Notes under the pieces: model-generated | What the model was told of the DNA's origin: nothing | What the model saw: the letters and a program-made list of their open reading frames with translations, nothing else | Database searches by the model: none | Position numbers and translations under genes: made by a program | Part shown: positions 35,463 to 44,866 of the stretch, in pieces | Layout: every line of letters starts with the position of its first letter | How positions within the stretch are numbered: the first letter of the stretch is position 1 | Assembly: GCA_016706225.1 (NCBI GenBank) | Contig: JADJKB010000021.1 | Span: 372,001-436,000 of the forward strand | DNA length: 64,000 nt | Source of the DNA: Myxococcales bacterium | GTDB lineage: Bacteria; Myxococcota_A; Polyangia; Polyangiales; Polyangiaceae | Direction: 5' to 3'

Positions 35463-35491
35463 TGTAGAGCCAGCGGGACTCGAACCCGCAC
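35463..35491 (-). other. tRNA 3' fragment (T-arm and acceptor strand)
   Basis: Read on the minus strand, GCGGGTTCGAGTCCCGC (35473-35489) is a perfect T-arm and TGGCTCT + A is an acceptor strand. No matching 5' acceptor AGAGCCA or anticodon arm is found upstream, so this is only the 3' end of a tRNA. Such ends are standard integration scars. The IS91-type transposase fragment begins directly next to it. Confidence 0.6.
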
Positions 35492-35964
35492 CATCGCGTC
35501 GCGATCTCCAACCACCGGCTCGTCGCAATGGACGAACGCTTCACCTTCCGCACCAAGAACGGTCAGCTCGCCACCATCCCCGCAGAGACGTTCTCGCCCG
35601 CTGGCTCGGTCACCTGCTCCCGCCGGGCTTCGTCAAGATCCGCCACTTCGGCCTGATGTCGGCAGCGCACACCACCACACGCCTCGAACACGCGCGACAG
35701 ATCTTGCTCACGCATCAAGGCCCGCCGGCGCTGCCTGCCGCCGACCCACTGGCCTCGGCGCCGGCGACCAGCGCCGTCCGTTCTGCCAAATGGCGGGACG
35801 TCATCACGCTGCTCACGGGCGTCGATATCGATGCCTGTCCCGCCAGCGGCGCCCACGCTCTCGAGCGCCGCACTGCGCCGCGACCGCGCCAGCCGCTCGC
35901 AGCCCACCTCCGCGCGGCGCACTCCCGCAATCGCCCCTCTCATTGTCGTCAGGCGTCAGAATGA
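35489..35964 (+). pseudogene. IS91-family transposase C-terminus, frameshifted
   Basis: The frame starts directly at the tRNA fragment with HHRVAISNHRLVAMDERF, the THRVAISNHR motif of IS91-type (Y2 rolling-circle) transposases, followed by TFRTKNGQLATIPAETF. Near 35593 one base is missing; the frame then continues LARWLGHLLPPGFVKIRHFG, another conserved IS91 stretch, to the stop at 35964. The N-terminal two thirds with the catalytic tyrosines are absent. It is a dead remnant. Confidence 0.7.
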
Positions 35965-35980
35965 GGGGTTGTGCCTCGCC

Positions 35981-36640
35981 TTAGGGCGTGCAAGTCCAAT
36001 CCGCGGACCGAAAAACGGCCCCGTCGATGACGACGGGGCCGGAGTCAGCGCTGGTATTGTGTCCCTCTTCCAATAGCTCTCCATACGCCTGATTATCGTG
36101 CTTGAAGTGTGTCTTGAGAACGCGGTTGCTGAGGGCCCAAGTCTTGGTCCAGTCGTACGCATAGGTGCCGCCGATTTCGTCGTCCGCGAGTTGGATGGAA
36201 ACGGAGCCGTCAAGAACTTCGGCCTGGAACTGGACTGGCGCGTCCAGGACGACCTGGAGGGCGGTGTCACTCGTCACGATCTGGAGCTTGCCGACAACTT
36301 CCAACGAGGAACCGCAGTACAACCTTACATCGGAGCTGCCGCCAACGCGTCGGGAATCAAGGAAGTAGACCGCGCCTCCATCGTACGAGAGGAGCCACTC
36401 CTCGAAGCAGGCGCCCTCGTAGATGCCCTTCTCGAAGCCGAGGCTGAGCGCGGGGCCGAGGACGGGGATCTCGTCGAGGAGGTCGGTGTCGCAGAACTTC
36501 TTGCGCCGACCGCTGCGCTGAGGACGCCGAGCACGGCGGTGTCATCATTGCGGACCAGGTCGATGCGGAAGAGGGAGCGCGTGCTGCGGTTCGGGTGATC
36601 GCCAGCTGGAAAGCCCTGCCGGAGGCATCAGACGCGAGGG
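35981..36640 (-). pseudogene. decayed gene, probable exported protein
   Basis: On the minus strand a coding-like text (LDEIPVLGPALSLGFEKG, then LQIVTSDTALQVVLDAPV and a stop at 35981) is open back to about 36545, without a start. Before it, another frame reads STRSLFRIDLVRNDDTAVLG. The join near 36500 (VG / RRKKFCDT) is a frameshift. No family is recognised. It is probably a decayed lipoprotein or adhesin gene. Confidence 0.4.
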
Positions 36641-36678
36641 GTTCGCGTCGTCGCGTCGTCGCGTCGCACCCACGTACG

Positions 36679-37077
36679 TCATGGCGAGATGTCGGGCGCG
36701 CACGTCCCGTTGTCGCAAACGGCCGGATAGCCCATCAGACATCCACCGCAATGGCGTTCCGGATCGCACGTCGCGGCACAGGCATCCAGCGCCGCGGAGT
36801 CCGACTCGAGTTGGGCGACATCTGCGTCGAGGTTGATGTAGAAAGCGTCGCTACAAGTCGGGCGGTCGACCAGCAAACAACGGAGCGCGATGGTGCTGCA
36901 CTCCTTGTCCGTTGCGCATGACCGGTTTCCGGAGACTTCAGCCAGCAGCCGCGCCTCGATGGCCGCGCACGAGCAGGCGTCCCCCCCGGCATCCGTCCCT
37001 CCTTCTTCGGCCACCTTCGGATCGCTGGTTCCACACCCGTACGCCAGGACCATGAAGATGGCAGAGAGTCGGGACAT
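36679..37077 (-). CDS. predicted lipoprotein
   Basis: This 132-residue lipoprotein has a signal peptide MSRLSAIFMVLAYGCG with the lipobox Cys at 16. The mature part has about ten Cys, with RSCATDKECSTIALRC and CDPERHCGGC. GAGG lies nine bases before the ATG. It lies 20 bp downstream of a trypsin-like protease gene in the same direction, and a fragment of a related protein lies at 38557-38745. Its function is unknown; a substrate or inhibitor of the protease is one possibility. Confidence 0.7.
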   Translation of the reverse strand: MSRLSAIFMVLAYGCGTSDPKVAEEGGTDAGGDACSCAAIEARLLAEVSGNRSCATDKECSTIALRCLLVDRPTCSDAFYINLDADVAQLESDSAALDACAATCDPERHCGGCLMGYPAVCDNGTCAPDISP

Positions 37078-37097
37078 CAGATTCGCCTCGTTTGGCC

Positions 37098-38360
37098 TCA
37101 TGGATACTGCACGCGCTTGTTCAGCATGTAGCTGAAGAGCCAGTCGTTGATGCGGACCGCGACCGTCGGATACGCCAGGATGTCGCCGGTCTGTCCGTAG
37201 CAGGTGTCGCAATCGTTCCAGAAGGTGATGCCAAGAATATATGGCCCGCTGCTCCCGACGAAAGTGTGCAACGCGCTTCCGGAGTGCCCTGGGCTGGTGT
37301 CGCAACCGTGGGCAAATAGGTTCTTGTAGCCCCCCGAGCCGTTGGCGTTATGGAAGCGGCCGATCCCACACGCGGTGGTCTGCCCAAACGCCGAACCGAA
37401 CACGCAACCTGCGGGCCGATCAGGATAGATTGCGTCGCAAAGCGGATAGCCGTCGCTCCGTTTCGACGTGTACGACTGCAGCGTCGCTTCGTCGGTGCTA
37501 ATGAACCCCATGTATCCGGGGTGATCCCCTGAGAACGCGGTGTCCGGCAAGAGTAGAACAGCCCAATCCTCCTTGGCGCACGCGGCATAGTTGTAGGTAA
37601 CGTGGCATTGGTTTGCCAGGAAGCCCCCGCCCACCCACGCAGCGATCGGAGTTGCGGAACCGAACGGCGTCGAGTTGCAGCAGGTTGTTGTATCTCGCCG
37701 TGGCGAGAAGGCTGGCCATGAACAACCACCGCCTCGGCAGATCACGTGCGCAGCCGTCATCACCAAGCGTCTCCCGAAGAGCTGCCCGCTGCCACCGTAG
37801 GCAAACATGCCGATCTTAGAGAGTACTGGGTCATACTTGGGATAACCGTAGCCGATCGCCTTGTTCACGCGTGCGTCGTAGGCGTTCGACCAACCCATCG
37901 GTTTCGAACTTGGGCTTGCGGTCGCGCCCTCGTCCGAGCTCTCGCCGGAATTTGCCGGGTCAGAAACAGGGCGCGACGCTAGCGCAGCCCGCACCGCGTC
38001 CAACCCGGCCGCGTCCACCTTGACTGCGAATGCGGACTTGCTCTGGAAGTCGAGCCATACGACGTCGGTGTCGGCGGGCACAGCTACCGGAGCCTCGGGC
38101 GAACTGGCGATGGCGGAGGAGACCGGCGGCTTGAACTGCCCTTGTTCAGCAGGTTCTAGGAATGCGACGTTCGAGATGGGAGTTGTCTGCTCAGGCGCAG
38201 GCGCGACTCCTGCCACGAGGGCTTGTTGGTAGGACTTCGATGTCTGAATCGGGGTCGGGGCTTGCTCGGCCCGGTCCCCGCAAGAGAGTGCGCCGAGCAC
38301 CGCGACCAGGAAGAACGCTGAACGACCGACTGCCGCTGCTTGGAACGCGATCTTGAGCAT
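37098..38360 (-). CDS. trypsin-like (S1B/glutamyl-type) serine protease lipoprotein
   Basis: This 420-residue protein has a signal peptide with LGALSCGD (lipobox), a long Pro/Ser-rich region, and a chymotrypsin-fold domain with the triad in order: VMTAAHVIC (His), KEDWAVLLL (Asp) and TSPGHSGSALH (Ser). The sequence around the Ser resembles V8/glutamyl endopeptidases. It should be active at the cell surface. The ATG at 38360 is used because it precedes the signal peptide; no good ribosome site is visible. The lipoprotein at 36679 is downstream in the same operon. Confidence 0.82.
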   Translation of the reverse strand: MLKIAFQAAAVGRSAFFLVAVLGALSCGDRAEQAPTPIQTSKSYQQALVAGVAPAPEQTTPISNVAFLEPAEQGQFKPPVSSAIASSPEAPVAVPADTDVVWLDFQSKSAFAVKVDAAGLDAVRAALASRPVSDPANSGESSDEGATASPSSKPMGWSNAYDARVNKAIGYGYPKYDPVLSKIGMFAYGGSGQLFGRRLVMTAAHVICRGGGCSWPAFSPRRDTTTCCNSTPFGSATPIAAWVGGGFLANQCHVTYNYAACAKEDWAVLLLPDTAFSGDHPGYMGFISTDEATLQSYTSKRSDGYPLCDAIYPDRPAGCVFGSAFGQTTACGIGRFHNANGSGGYKNLFAHGCDTSPGHSGSALHTFVGSSGPYILGITFWNDCDTCYGQTGDILAYPTVAVRINDWLFSYMLNKRVQYP

Positions 38361-38556
38361 GTGACGTCGGATAGCCGGACACCTCCTTGACCGCAACATC
38401 GGTGCGTCGCCCCACGTCCAGAAAGCGGTTTCACGTTGTCGCGAAGCCACAATCGATAGTTACGTTTCCGCTTCTCGGTGACCCAGCGCACTCTGTCGCT
38501 CGAGATCAGGGCAACCTGGCTGACGTCATGTTTGCGCGGACGAAGTTGGCCTTCTG

Positions 38557-38793
38557 TTGGCTTTTGTCCACGCCAACAAGGCCTGCGTTTCAGATAGTGA
38601 CTGCGTTTCGGTCGCGTCCTGTGTCAGTGACTCGCTAGCTCCCGCCAAGTGGCCCTCCGAGGACTGCATGGGCGTCTTCTACATGAACGCAAGCTACGAC
38701 TCTGCGGCCTGGGAGCTGCTGAAGAAAACCGCAACGAGTTGTATCGGCGTCTCGCCGCCCCAGCCCGGCGGGTGCGCCTCGCCTGTCCAGTAG
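38557..38793 (+). pseudogene. fragment of a Cys-rich exported protein
   Basis: Up to about 38745 the text (KACVSDSDCVSVASC, SEDCMGVFYMN) has the Cys spacing and FYxN motif of the 36679 lipoprotein. It has no signal peptide and no proper start, and its last residues are antisense to the truncated riboswitch-leader gene. It is a fragment left by a rearrangement. Confidence 0.5.
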
Positions 38794-39050
38794 AAGGCTG
38801 CCCAGCGCGTCCGGTGCCCCTGCCACCAGCCTAGGAATGCTACGAGCCGGGCAAGCTCAGCTAGCGTGACGTCGAGGCCGGGACACACCACGCCGAAGTT
38901 GCGTTTGAGCTCGACGCGCTCGCCGCAGACTCGGGCGGCGATCCGGTCCGAAGCGCAGGAATACTTGCGAACCACAGTGCCGTCGGAGCGCCAGGACCGG
39001 CCGCATTCAACCAGAACGTCCCGGCAGGCGGAGCGAGAGCAGACGACCAT
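38694..39050 (-). pseudogene. truncated paralogue of the 31308 gene
   Basis: The first about 98 residues match the 31308 protein (for example SDRIAARVCGERVELKR and VCPGLDVTLAEL), ending at HPPGWGGET. After that, about 20 unrelated residues (from the Cys-rich fragment) lead to a stop. The ATG at 39050 has the same GGAGG and 5-base gap as the full copy. About half of the protein is missing, so it is probably non-functional. Confidence 0.7.
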
Positions 39051-39055
39051 CGGAA

Positions 39056-39165
39056 CCTCCATCGTCAGCGGCGCGTGCCGCTCCGGCGTTGCCACCTTGC
39101 CCGCGAGGGTAGGTTGGCCGGGCTTCGTGGGGCCGGGTCCCTCCGCCCGTCTTGATGTTGGCCGT
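39056..39165 (-). promoter_or_regulatory. second copy of the S-box-like leader
   Basis: Read on the minus strand, ATCAAGA (39150-39156), AGGGA, GGCCC, GAAGCC, GGCCAACC, AAGGTGGCAACGCC and AGACGATGGAGG-type blocks occur in the same order and spacing as at 31195-31302. P4 is kept exactly; P3 has an A-C mismatch at one position. The sequence upstream of ATCAAGA differs between the two copies, which marks the 5' limit of the conserved element. Confidence 0.6.
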
Positions 39166-39645
39166 GAGCATAGTGCCAGTGCGCGACTCGCGCAGCAGAA
39201 CTATCCGGGACCCCACCCGGCTCGAAGCGCTCGAAGCTGTTCCGCGGCGGAGCGGACAACACGTTCTGCGCCAGGCCGGCGAACCCAGGCTGCCATGCCC
39301 AACCCGCCCTCGATGTCCGGACTTCTGCGGATCGCAGTGGTGGTGCCACCGGTGGCATGATGGAACGTTGCTGCCACCTCAGCCACGGCTCACTCTCCTC
39401 CCGCAGGGACTCCCGTTGCGCGATCCGGCTCGGGAGCAGTGCATGGCCGTGTTGTTACGCGCCGGCGCCGACGCGCACCGGATGATCGACGGCCAGGGTT
39501 GGCCAACCGCCTCGCCGACCGTTGCGTCGGCCACGTCGGATTCGACCGCTCCATCACCACCACCACTTCCCCCATCGCTGCCACCGTTTCCACCGCCACC
39601 GTGTCCGGCGGCGCCTACCCCCGACGCACCACCCGTAGCGCGCGT
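39166..39645. other. 480 bp without a supported gene
   Basis: No intact gene is seen. A Gly/Ser-rich minus-strand text at about 39540-39617 looks like a lipoprotein linker but has no start or signal peptide. The many CCACC/GGTGG triplets make shadow frames long in several directions. I see no promoter or RNA. Confidence 0.4.
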
Positions 39646-41244
39646 CTATCGCCACTCGACCTTGACGAGGGACGTGCGCAGACCGAGCGGCCGGAGCTGC
39701 TTCGCCGCGTTTCGCAGGTTGAGCCTGCTGAAGAACGGCAGACTCTCGTCGATGGGCTTCTTGGATCGGCTTGCGACGGCGTACACGACGCGGTGCGCCT
39801 TGCCGATCGGTGCCGCCGCAGGGTCGGCGAGTCGGTGCGTCGTCGGGAGCTTCTGGTTGGCTTTGGCGCGGAAGTCGGCGTCGCCAAACCACAGGCTCGC
39901 GGACGTCACTCCTTGGGCGAACAGGTGGCTGAGCACGGCGGAGCCTGCGTACTTCTTGACGTGGATGAACGCACCCCCCGACGAATACAGGTCGCACAGC
40001 TCAACCCGCGAAGGGCCTCCGCCATGCGAGATGTTCTTGCGGTCCATCAGGGCGTACTTGCTGCCCGAGCCCTTGGCAACACGGGCGTTGTACTCGCCCT
40101 CGTCCCTGTCCGTCTTCTCGAGCGCTGGCAGTGCGGGATCCGTCGACACCAGCCTCTTCACTTCGGCGTTGACGGTGCCCGCGAAGTCCCTGGCGATGCG
40201 GTACCACCGTCCCGCCGAGAGGAGAAACGTCTCGTCGCTCCTGTCGTGCTCGAAGTAGATGCACTGGTATGCCGACCAGCTGTCGATCTCGTGCTCCTCG
40301 TCCGCCGCGATGGCGAGGATGCGCCGCGATTTGAGAGACTTCACCGTGATGCTGTTCGGGTCGCGGACGCTTCTCACGAAGTCGGAGACGTGCAGGTCGG
40401 GGCAAACCGCCTCGTCGGTCGCTCGGTACTTGAACCCGCTTAGGCTCGACCAGTCGACGAGGTCGGGCGGGACCATCCAGAGGCGCTCGTGCTCACCCCG
40501 GCGAAACCGGTCGGCGAGCGCCTCATCCAACTCCCGGACGAGCGCTGCGTCCCGCACTTCCCCGATATGGTCGATCCAGTCGAAGTTCTTCTTGTACTCG
40601 TCGCTCTGGTACTTGCGCAGGTACAGGCGGGCGAGCTCCGGTAGCCCATCCAGCTCGACCGGCACGCTGACGACCAGCGCGTCCATGCCGGCCATCCTCT
40701 TTCCGAGAGCCAGATCCCTGGGCGTTCCAGCGACCGCTCGCACCAGGTCCTGCTCGATGTTGAGTCCGAAGTCCGCCGCCGTCCCCTCTACGCTGGTCTG
40801 GGTGCGGGCGTGCCGCGTGATGGACTCGAAGTTCTTGTGGTCGATGCTCTTGAGCCGCGCCGGGTCGATGCTGTTCAGCGTGACGCGCAGGCCGAAGCCG
40901 TCCTCCCAGGACCCCGGAGCCAAGAGGTGCCGTCCGTGGCCGAACGTTAGCGCCAAGAACCGCTTCCCCGAGTGGAAGACGAACACGCCCGCCGCGCTCG
41001 TGGTCTTGAGGCGCTGCCGGATGATTGGCGAGTCCGGGAAGAACGTCGTCCACTTGGGAGGACTCGTCGGGTTCTGCCGCGCGAAGAGCTTTGCGATCTT
41101 CGTTCCGGGAAGCGCGACGTTCTCGACGTGGAGCCGAGGGTCGCCCGGATCCCGCAGCGCGGACTCGGGCGCCCTGATGTCCGACTTCAAGAGGTAAAGC
41201 GTGAGCGTGATCGGATGCGGTTTCGGCTTCGACGCGCTGGGCAT
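39646..41244 (-). CDS. TIGR04141 / DUF6119 family protein
   Basis: This protein of about 532 residues matches the sporadically distributed TIGR04141 family: an N-terminal TLYLLKSDI, then FGHGRHLL, GLRVTLNSIDPARLKSID, and ITRHARTQ, then DWIDHIGEVRD. The family is patchy across bacteria and often found in mobile or defence contexts; its biochemical role is unknown. The ATG at 41244 gives the usual start of the family; ATGs at 41337 and 41361 are also in frame. It has no signal peptide and is intact. Confidence 0.78.
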   Translation of the reverse strand: MPSASKPKPHPITLTLYLLKSDIRAPESALRDPGDPRLHVENVALPGTKIAKLFARQNPTSPPKWTTFFPDSPIIRQRLKTTSAAGVFVFHSGKRFLALTFGHGRHLLAPGSWEDGFGLRVTLNSIDPARLKSIDHKNFESITRHARTQTSVEGTAADFGLNIEQDLVRAVAGTPRDLALGKRMAGMDALVVSVPVELDGLPELARLYLRKYQSDEYKKNFDWIDHIGEVRDAALVRELDEALADRFRRGEHERLWMVPPDLVDWSSLSGFKYRATDEAVCPDLHVSDFVRSVRDPNSITVKSLKSRRILAIAADEEHEIDSWSAYQCIYFEHDRSDETFLLSAGRWYRIARDFAGTVNAEVKRLVSTDPALPALEKTDRDEGEYNARVAKGSGSKYALMDRKNISHGGGPSRVELCDLYSSGGAFIHVKKYAGSAVLSHLFAQGVTSASLWFGDADFRAKANQKLPTTHRLADPAAAPIGKAHRVVYAVASRSKKPIDESLPFFSRLNLRNAAKQLRPLGLRTSLVKVEWR

Positions 41245-41423
41245 GCGCCAGGCAACGTAGCGCTGCGACAAGTCTGCGCTGCGCGCGGAACTTCTGAGAA
41301 TCAGATTCTGCGCGCTGCTCGCGTTTTCTGACCGCATGACGGCCGCCTGGCCTTGGGTCATCCGGATTTTGCGAACGAATCACCGCTGCAATCCATCAGG
41401 CGCCGCTGCTCGTGAACGGGCTG

Positions 41424-42725
41424 CTACATCGTGCAGTCGAGCCGTGTGAGACGTACCGTCGTACTTGTCGCCCACGCAAGCACGAGGCTCTCGGTGTTCG
41501 GCGCACCGATCGCCGCGATGGGTCCTACCGAATTAACCGTACCCAGCGAGATCGTCGCCCTTTCGGCGCCCGAACTGTCTCGGACAGAAACGTGCAGGTC
41601 ACCAGGGCTTCCTGCCAACCCTTCAACCCACGCAATCGCGATACCACTGCCGAGGGCTGCTGTGGCAAACCCCTCGCGCGGCATGGCACCCGGAGCGGTG
41701 ATGGCCGTCGTCCCCACAACCAGCCCATCGAGCGCACTCACTCGAACAAGCTGAATGGGCGCGACCGCGAGTCCCATCAGTCGATAGGCAAGCTGGATCC
41801 CGTCAGGATGGGGTACTGCATGGATCTCCGCAATCGACCCGCCGACGTCCATGCTCGCGATCATCTTGGTGGCCGCGTCAGCTGTGACTTTGGCTATGTT
41901 GAGCCGGCTGGCGGCTTCCGGATTCAAAGCGCCGCAGCTCGTGATACTTCCGGCCCAGTCGGAATAGGCGACCAACCACCCGTCGCCGAAGGCCGTAGCG
42001 TCCGCGATGGGATCTGCGTTGTCGCAGCCCATGTCCGTCGACAGCACGCTGGCAATGGAACCAGCGCTGGTCGAAGTGACTACGTGTGTATGGAGCGTCC
42101 CCGCGCTCGCCGTGCCCACCAAGTGAACGTTCGGTGCCCCGCGAGCCACAAACCGCCGCCCGTGGCCAGCTAGCGTCACCGCTGAACCTGTCCCGACGGA
42201 TTGTGCCTTGATGTGTGGGGCGAACGCGGAGGAGCCAGCCGACTCGAACAACACGCCCCAGTGTCCATCGGCCCCCGCACCTGCTGCGAAGACGGTGTCG
42301 GCTGTCGCGAAGGCGGTGATCGGCGCGCTCAGGACTCCAGATGCGGGCCAGCCCATCCATGGGATGAACGTCGCGTAAGCTAGCCGAATCTGCCCTGCAG
42401 AGTTCACCCGCGTCACAGCGACGGTCACCTGCTCGCGGGTCTCGCTCGAGTAGGAAAGCGCCGGATTCGCGTCCACCCCAGGCTCGCCTCCCTGATCGAT
42501 CACGGCGACCGGCTGGACTTCAACCAAACTCTCGCAGGTGTGCGCGCCACCAAGCCCACCGCCGCCATCAATGCCACCACCCGTTCCCGCGGCCGCACCG
42601 CCGCTCCCGCCAGTGCCACCATCGCCCCCAACAGCGCTATCGGCCAACCCACTCCGGGAACCGCACGCGCACACTCCCAACCCGAGCGCCGTCCAAATCG
42701 TTAGGTTGCGCGCGATCGCCCCCAT
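41424..42725 (-). CDS. Gly-rich-linker lipoprotein, function unknown
   Basis: This 433-residue lipoprotein has its lipobox at GVCACGS, a Gly/Ala linker to about residue 58, then a long domain with repeating beta-like units (AYATFIPWMGW, LVAYSDWAGS, IAIAWVEGLAG) that could form a propeller. It starts three bases after the stop of the double GNAT gene, so they share a transcript. No catalytic motif is recognised. Confidence 0.72.
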   Translation of the reverse strand: MGAIARNLTIWTALGLGVCACGSRSGLADSAVGGDGGTGGSGGAAAGTGGGIDGGGGLGGAHTCESLVEVQPVAVIDQGGEPGVDANPALSYSSETREQVTVAVTRVNSAGQIRLAYATFIPWMGWPASGVLSAPITAFATADTVFAAGAGADGHWGVLFESAGSSAFAPHIKAQSVGTGSAVTLAGHGRRFVARGAPNVHLVGTASAGTLHTHVVTSTSAGSIASVLSTDMGCDNADPIADATAFGDGWLVAYSDWAGSITSCGALNPEAASRLNIAKVTADAATKMIASMDVGGSIAEIHAVPHPDGIQLAYRLMGLAVAPIQLVRVSALDGLVVGTTAITAPGAMPREGFATAALGSGIAIAWVEGLAGSPGDLHVSVRDSSGAERATISLGTVNSVGPIAAIGAPNTESLVLAWATSTTVRLTRLDCTM

Positions 42726-42728
42726 GCA

Positions 42729-43646
42729 CTAAAGCCGCTTCGCGAGCACAACGCTCTGGTAGTTGGTCACGTCCCACCTCACCGACTCGACGACCTCGTA
42801 CCCGCGTCGACGATAGGTCGCGATCAGCTCGGAGGCATGCTCCGAGGTGTCGATGGCGATCCACTGCGCGCCGTTCTCCACCGCTCGTTGCTCCGCACGA
42901 CCCATCAGCGCACGACCGATGCCGCGGCCTTGGTGGACTGGGTCGACGGCGAGCTGGCCCATGCTCGCGGTATCGGCGCGCCGGTACCACGAGGATTTAC
43001 TCTCGCGGCCCCCAGGAAGTGCCGTAACTGTGCCCACGAGCCTGCCATCTAACAGCACAACGAAGCATTCGCCCTCGCCGGCTCTTCGTCTCGTCACCGT
43101 CTCGTCTTGGTAGCTCGCGTGGAACTTCAGGCCTCGCGCCGCCAGCGGCGCGTACGCGCGGTGCAGCAGTTCGGTCACCATGGCCCAGTCGTCATCAGGT
43201 CCGATCGGGCGAATGACAGGAGCAGCGTGACTCGGACGCAACAACGTCCTCGCGTAGGCTCCGAACCCCAGGGCCCGCCAGAACGCGAGACCGGGAGGAT
43301 TCTGCTCGAGGACCTCGAGCGTGACATCGGTACCGGGCGGCAGGACTTCCGCAACGAGAAGCTCCATCGCCGTGCGCCCCAGTCCTTGCCGACGGCGCTC
43401 CGGAACGACAAAGAACTGGCGGAGGTAGATGCCTCTTCCTTCGTTGTCCCGCCACAACGCGTAGGCGACGGGCTGGCCGTCCAGCTCGAAGAGCACAGCG
43501 GAATAATCACCGGTCAGCCATCCGCGCATGCGCTGTTCGAAGTCAATCTGCAGCGGCTCGGCGAGCGGAGCCTCATCCTCGCGGAGCTGCCGGTTCATGC
43601 CGGCGAGCAGCGACACGTCGGCATCGGTCGTCTTCTTCCACTTCAT
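42729..43646 (-). CDS. tandem GNAT acetyltransferase
   Basis: This 305-residue protein contains two GNAT domains. The first has ERRRQGLGRTAM as motif A (about residues 83-94); the second has HQGRGIGRALM (about 235-245). Both end with a Tyr-containing strand (AFWRALGFGAY, IATYRRRGYEV). Two-domain GNATs include mycothiol synthase and amine-acetylating enzymes, but the substrate is unknown. It is the first gene of an operon with the downstream lipoprotein. Confidence 0.85.
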   Translation of the reverse strand: MKWKKTTDADVSLLAGMNRQLREDEAPLAEPLQIDFEQRMRGWLTGDYSAVLFELDGQPVAYALWRDNEGRGIYLRQFFVVPERRRQGLGRTAMELLVAEVLPPGTDVTLEVLEQNPPGLAFWRALGFGAYARTLLRPSHAAPVIRPIGPDDDWAMVTELLHRAYAPLAARGLKFHASYQDETVTRRRAGEGECFVVLLDGRLVGTVTALPGGRESKSSWYRRADTASMGQLAVDPVHQGRGIGRALMGRAEQRAVENGAQWIAIDTSEHASELIATYRRRGYEVVESVRWDVTNYQSVVLAKRL

Positions 43647-43729
43647 GTCGGTGACTCATGCATGAGCTACTCGTCGCGGATGAGGTCGCTCGGGCGCCCG
43701 CCCAAGCGGTCGTGAGCAGCGGGATGAGA

Positions 43730-44757
43730 TCAAGGAACCACCTCGGCCTCTGACGTGCCCCCGACCGCACGCTGATCACTCATCGTGGTCTCGGGTCGAG
43801 CATGGGCTCCGGCGGCTCGCCGCGTCGTCCTACTTGTTCTTGAGCGCCGCATGGCTGCGTCGAGTTCCTTGCTCTCGAGCGTTGCCGGCGCGAACGCGAT
43901 GAACGCGACCGGCGAGTCCCCCTCTCCGAGGTATGCCTCGAGCCAGAGTTTGGAGCGCGCCTTCTTCGCCTTTCGGCGCCTCCCCATACTTGTAGACGCC
44001 CACGCGGCCTCGCTTCCCTTCAAAAGCGAACGGTACGGACAGCCCATGCCACGCCCAGCCACCTCCGCGGCGTGGGCTGCTATCGCCCGGCGTGAAACAG
44101 GCGGGTTCCCCCTGCACCCGACCCACGATGTCGAGGATGCAGTCGATGATAAACTGGCGCAGGCAGGCCACGGTGGTCGTCGCCTGCTCGAAGTGGTTCA
44201 TCGTGAGTGGTCGGTCGAGTCCGGCAGGGCGGTCCATGTTCTCCTCCAAGTGACGAATCGCAAGCTCCGTGACTGGCGCCTTCGAAGCGAGCGCACGAAG
44301 TTGGTTCAACAACGTCGGCCACGTGACTACGCGCACCGCCCGATCTAATTCCGCAACCCGCAGGCAGCCGCGCGGGCGCAAGAAGCAGGCTGCCGCGGAC
44401 GTCCTGTGGACCACGGGAGCGGGTGCGATGAGCTTGATCGCGCACCTGCCGCACAACGGCAGAGGGGTCCCAGTTGTTGTGGATCTTGATCTCTACGAAT
44501 GCGTAGAAGCGTCCGCTTGCTGATTCGAAGAGCAGCCACAGGTCAGTCCGGGCGTAGTTCTCGTCGTCGGTCCTCGCCAGGTGAGCTTCACGCCCGAAGC
44601 CCAAGAGTCTGCTCGCGTCATCGATGCCGAGCTCCCGCCTCACTGTACTGCAGATCAGGGCTTCGACTGCGGCGTCCACGTCCATCGCCAGGAGCAGAAC
44701 CGCTGCACAGAAGTTCTCGCGGCGCGAGCTGTCGAAGTGCCCGAAACCAGTTTTCAT
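43730..44757 (-). pseudogene. PD-(D/E)XK-nuclease-like protein, frameshifted
   Basis: The text is coding-like but split over three frames. The first, from ATG 44757, has TDLWLLFESASGRFYAFVEIK (with the D and E-x-K of a PD-(D/E)XK nuclease core). Near 44430 the frame changes and continues IAPAPVVHRTSAAACFLRP and ENMDRPAGLDRPL, and near 43960 changes again (YLGEGDSPVAFIAFAPATL). At least two frameshifts make it inactive unless they are sequence errors. A restriction or defence nuclease is one possibility. Confidence 0.5.
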
Positions 44758-44866
44758 CGACTGGACACAATCAGCCTTGGCGACACCATAGACGAAGGTC
44801 GTCCGATCCCCCGCGCATCAGGATCGCTGGGCGGTCTCCGGATCTTACCCGTCTTCTGTCTCATGC

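Noticed and set aside
35463..35540. a complete tRNA gene on the minus strand
   Set aside because: Only the T-arm and acceptor 3' strand are present; no anticodon arm or 5' acceptor strand fits in the expected 75 bases.
36098..36598. a 166-residue plus-strand acidic protein
   Set aside because: The minus strand has better coding text with structured-protein character (FEKGIYEGACFEEWL); the plus frame is its complement.
39152..40258. a 368-residue plus-strand frame
   Set aside because: It overlaps the TIGR04141-type gene in antisense and is composed of low-complexity Pro/Ser text.
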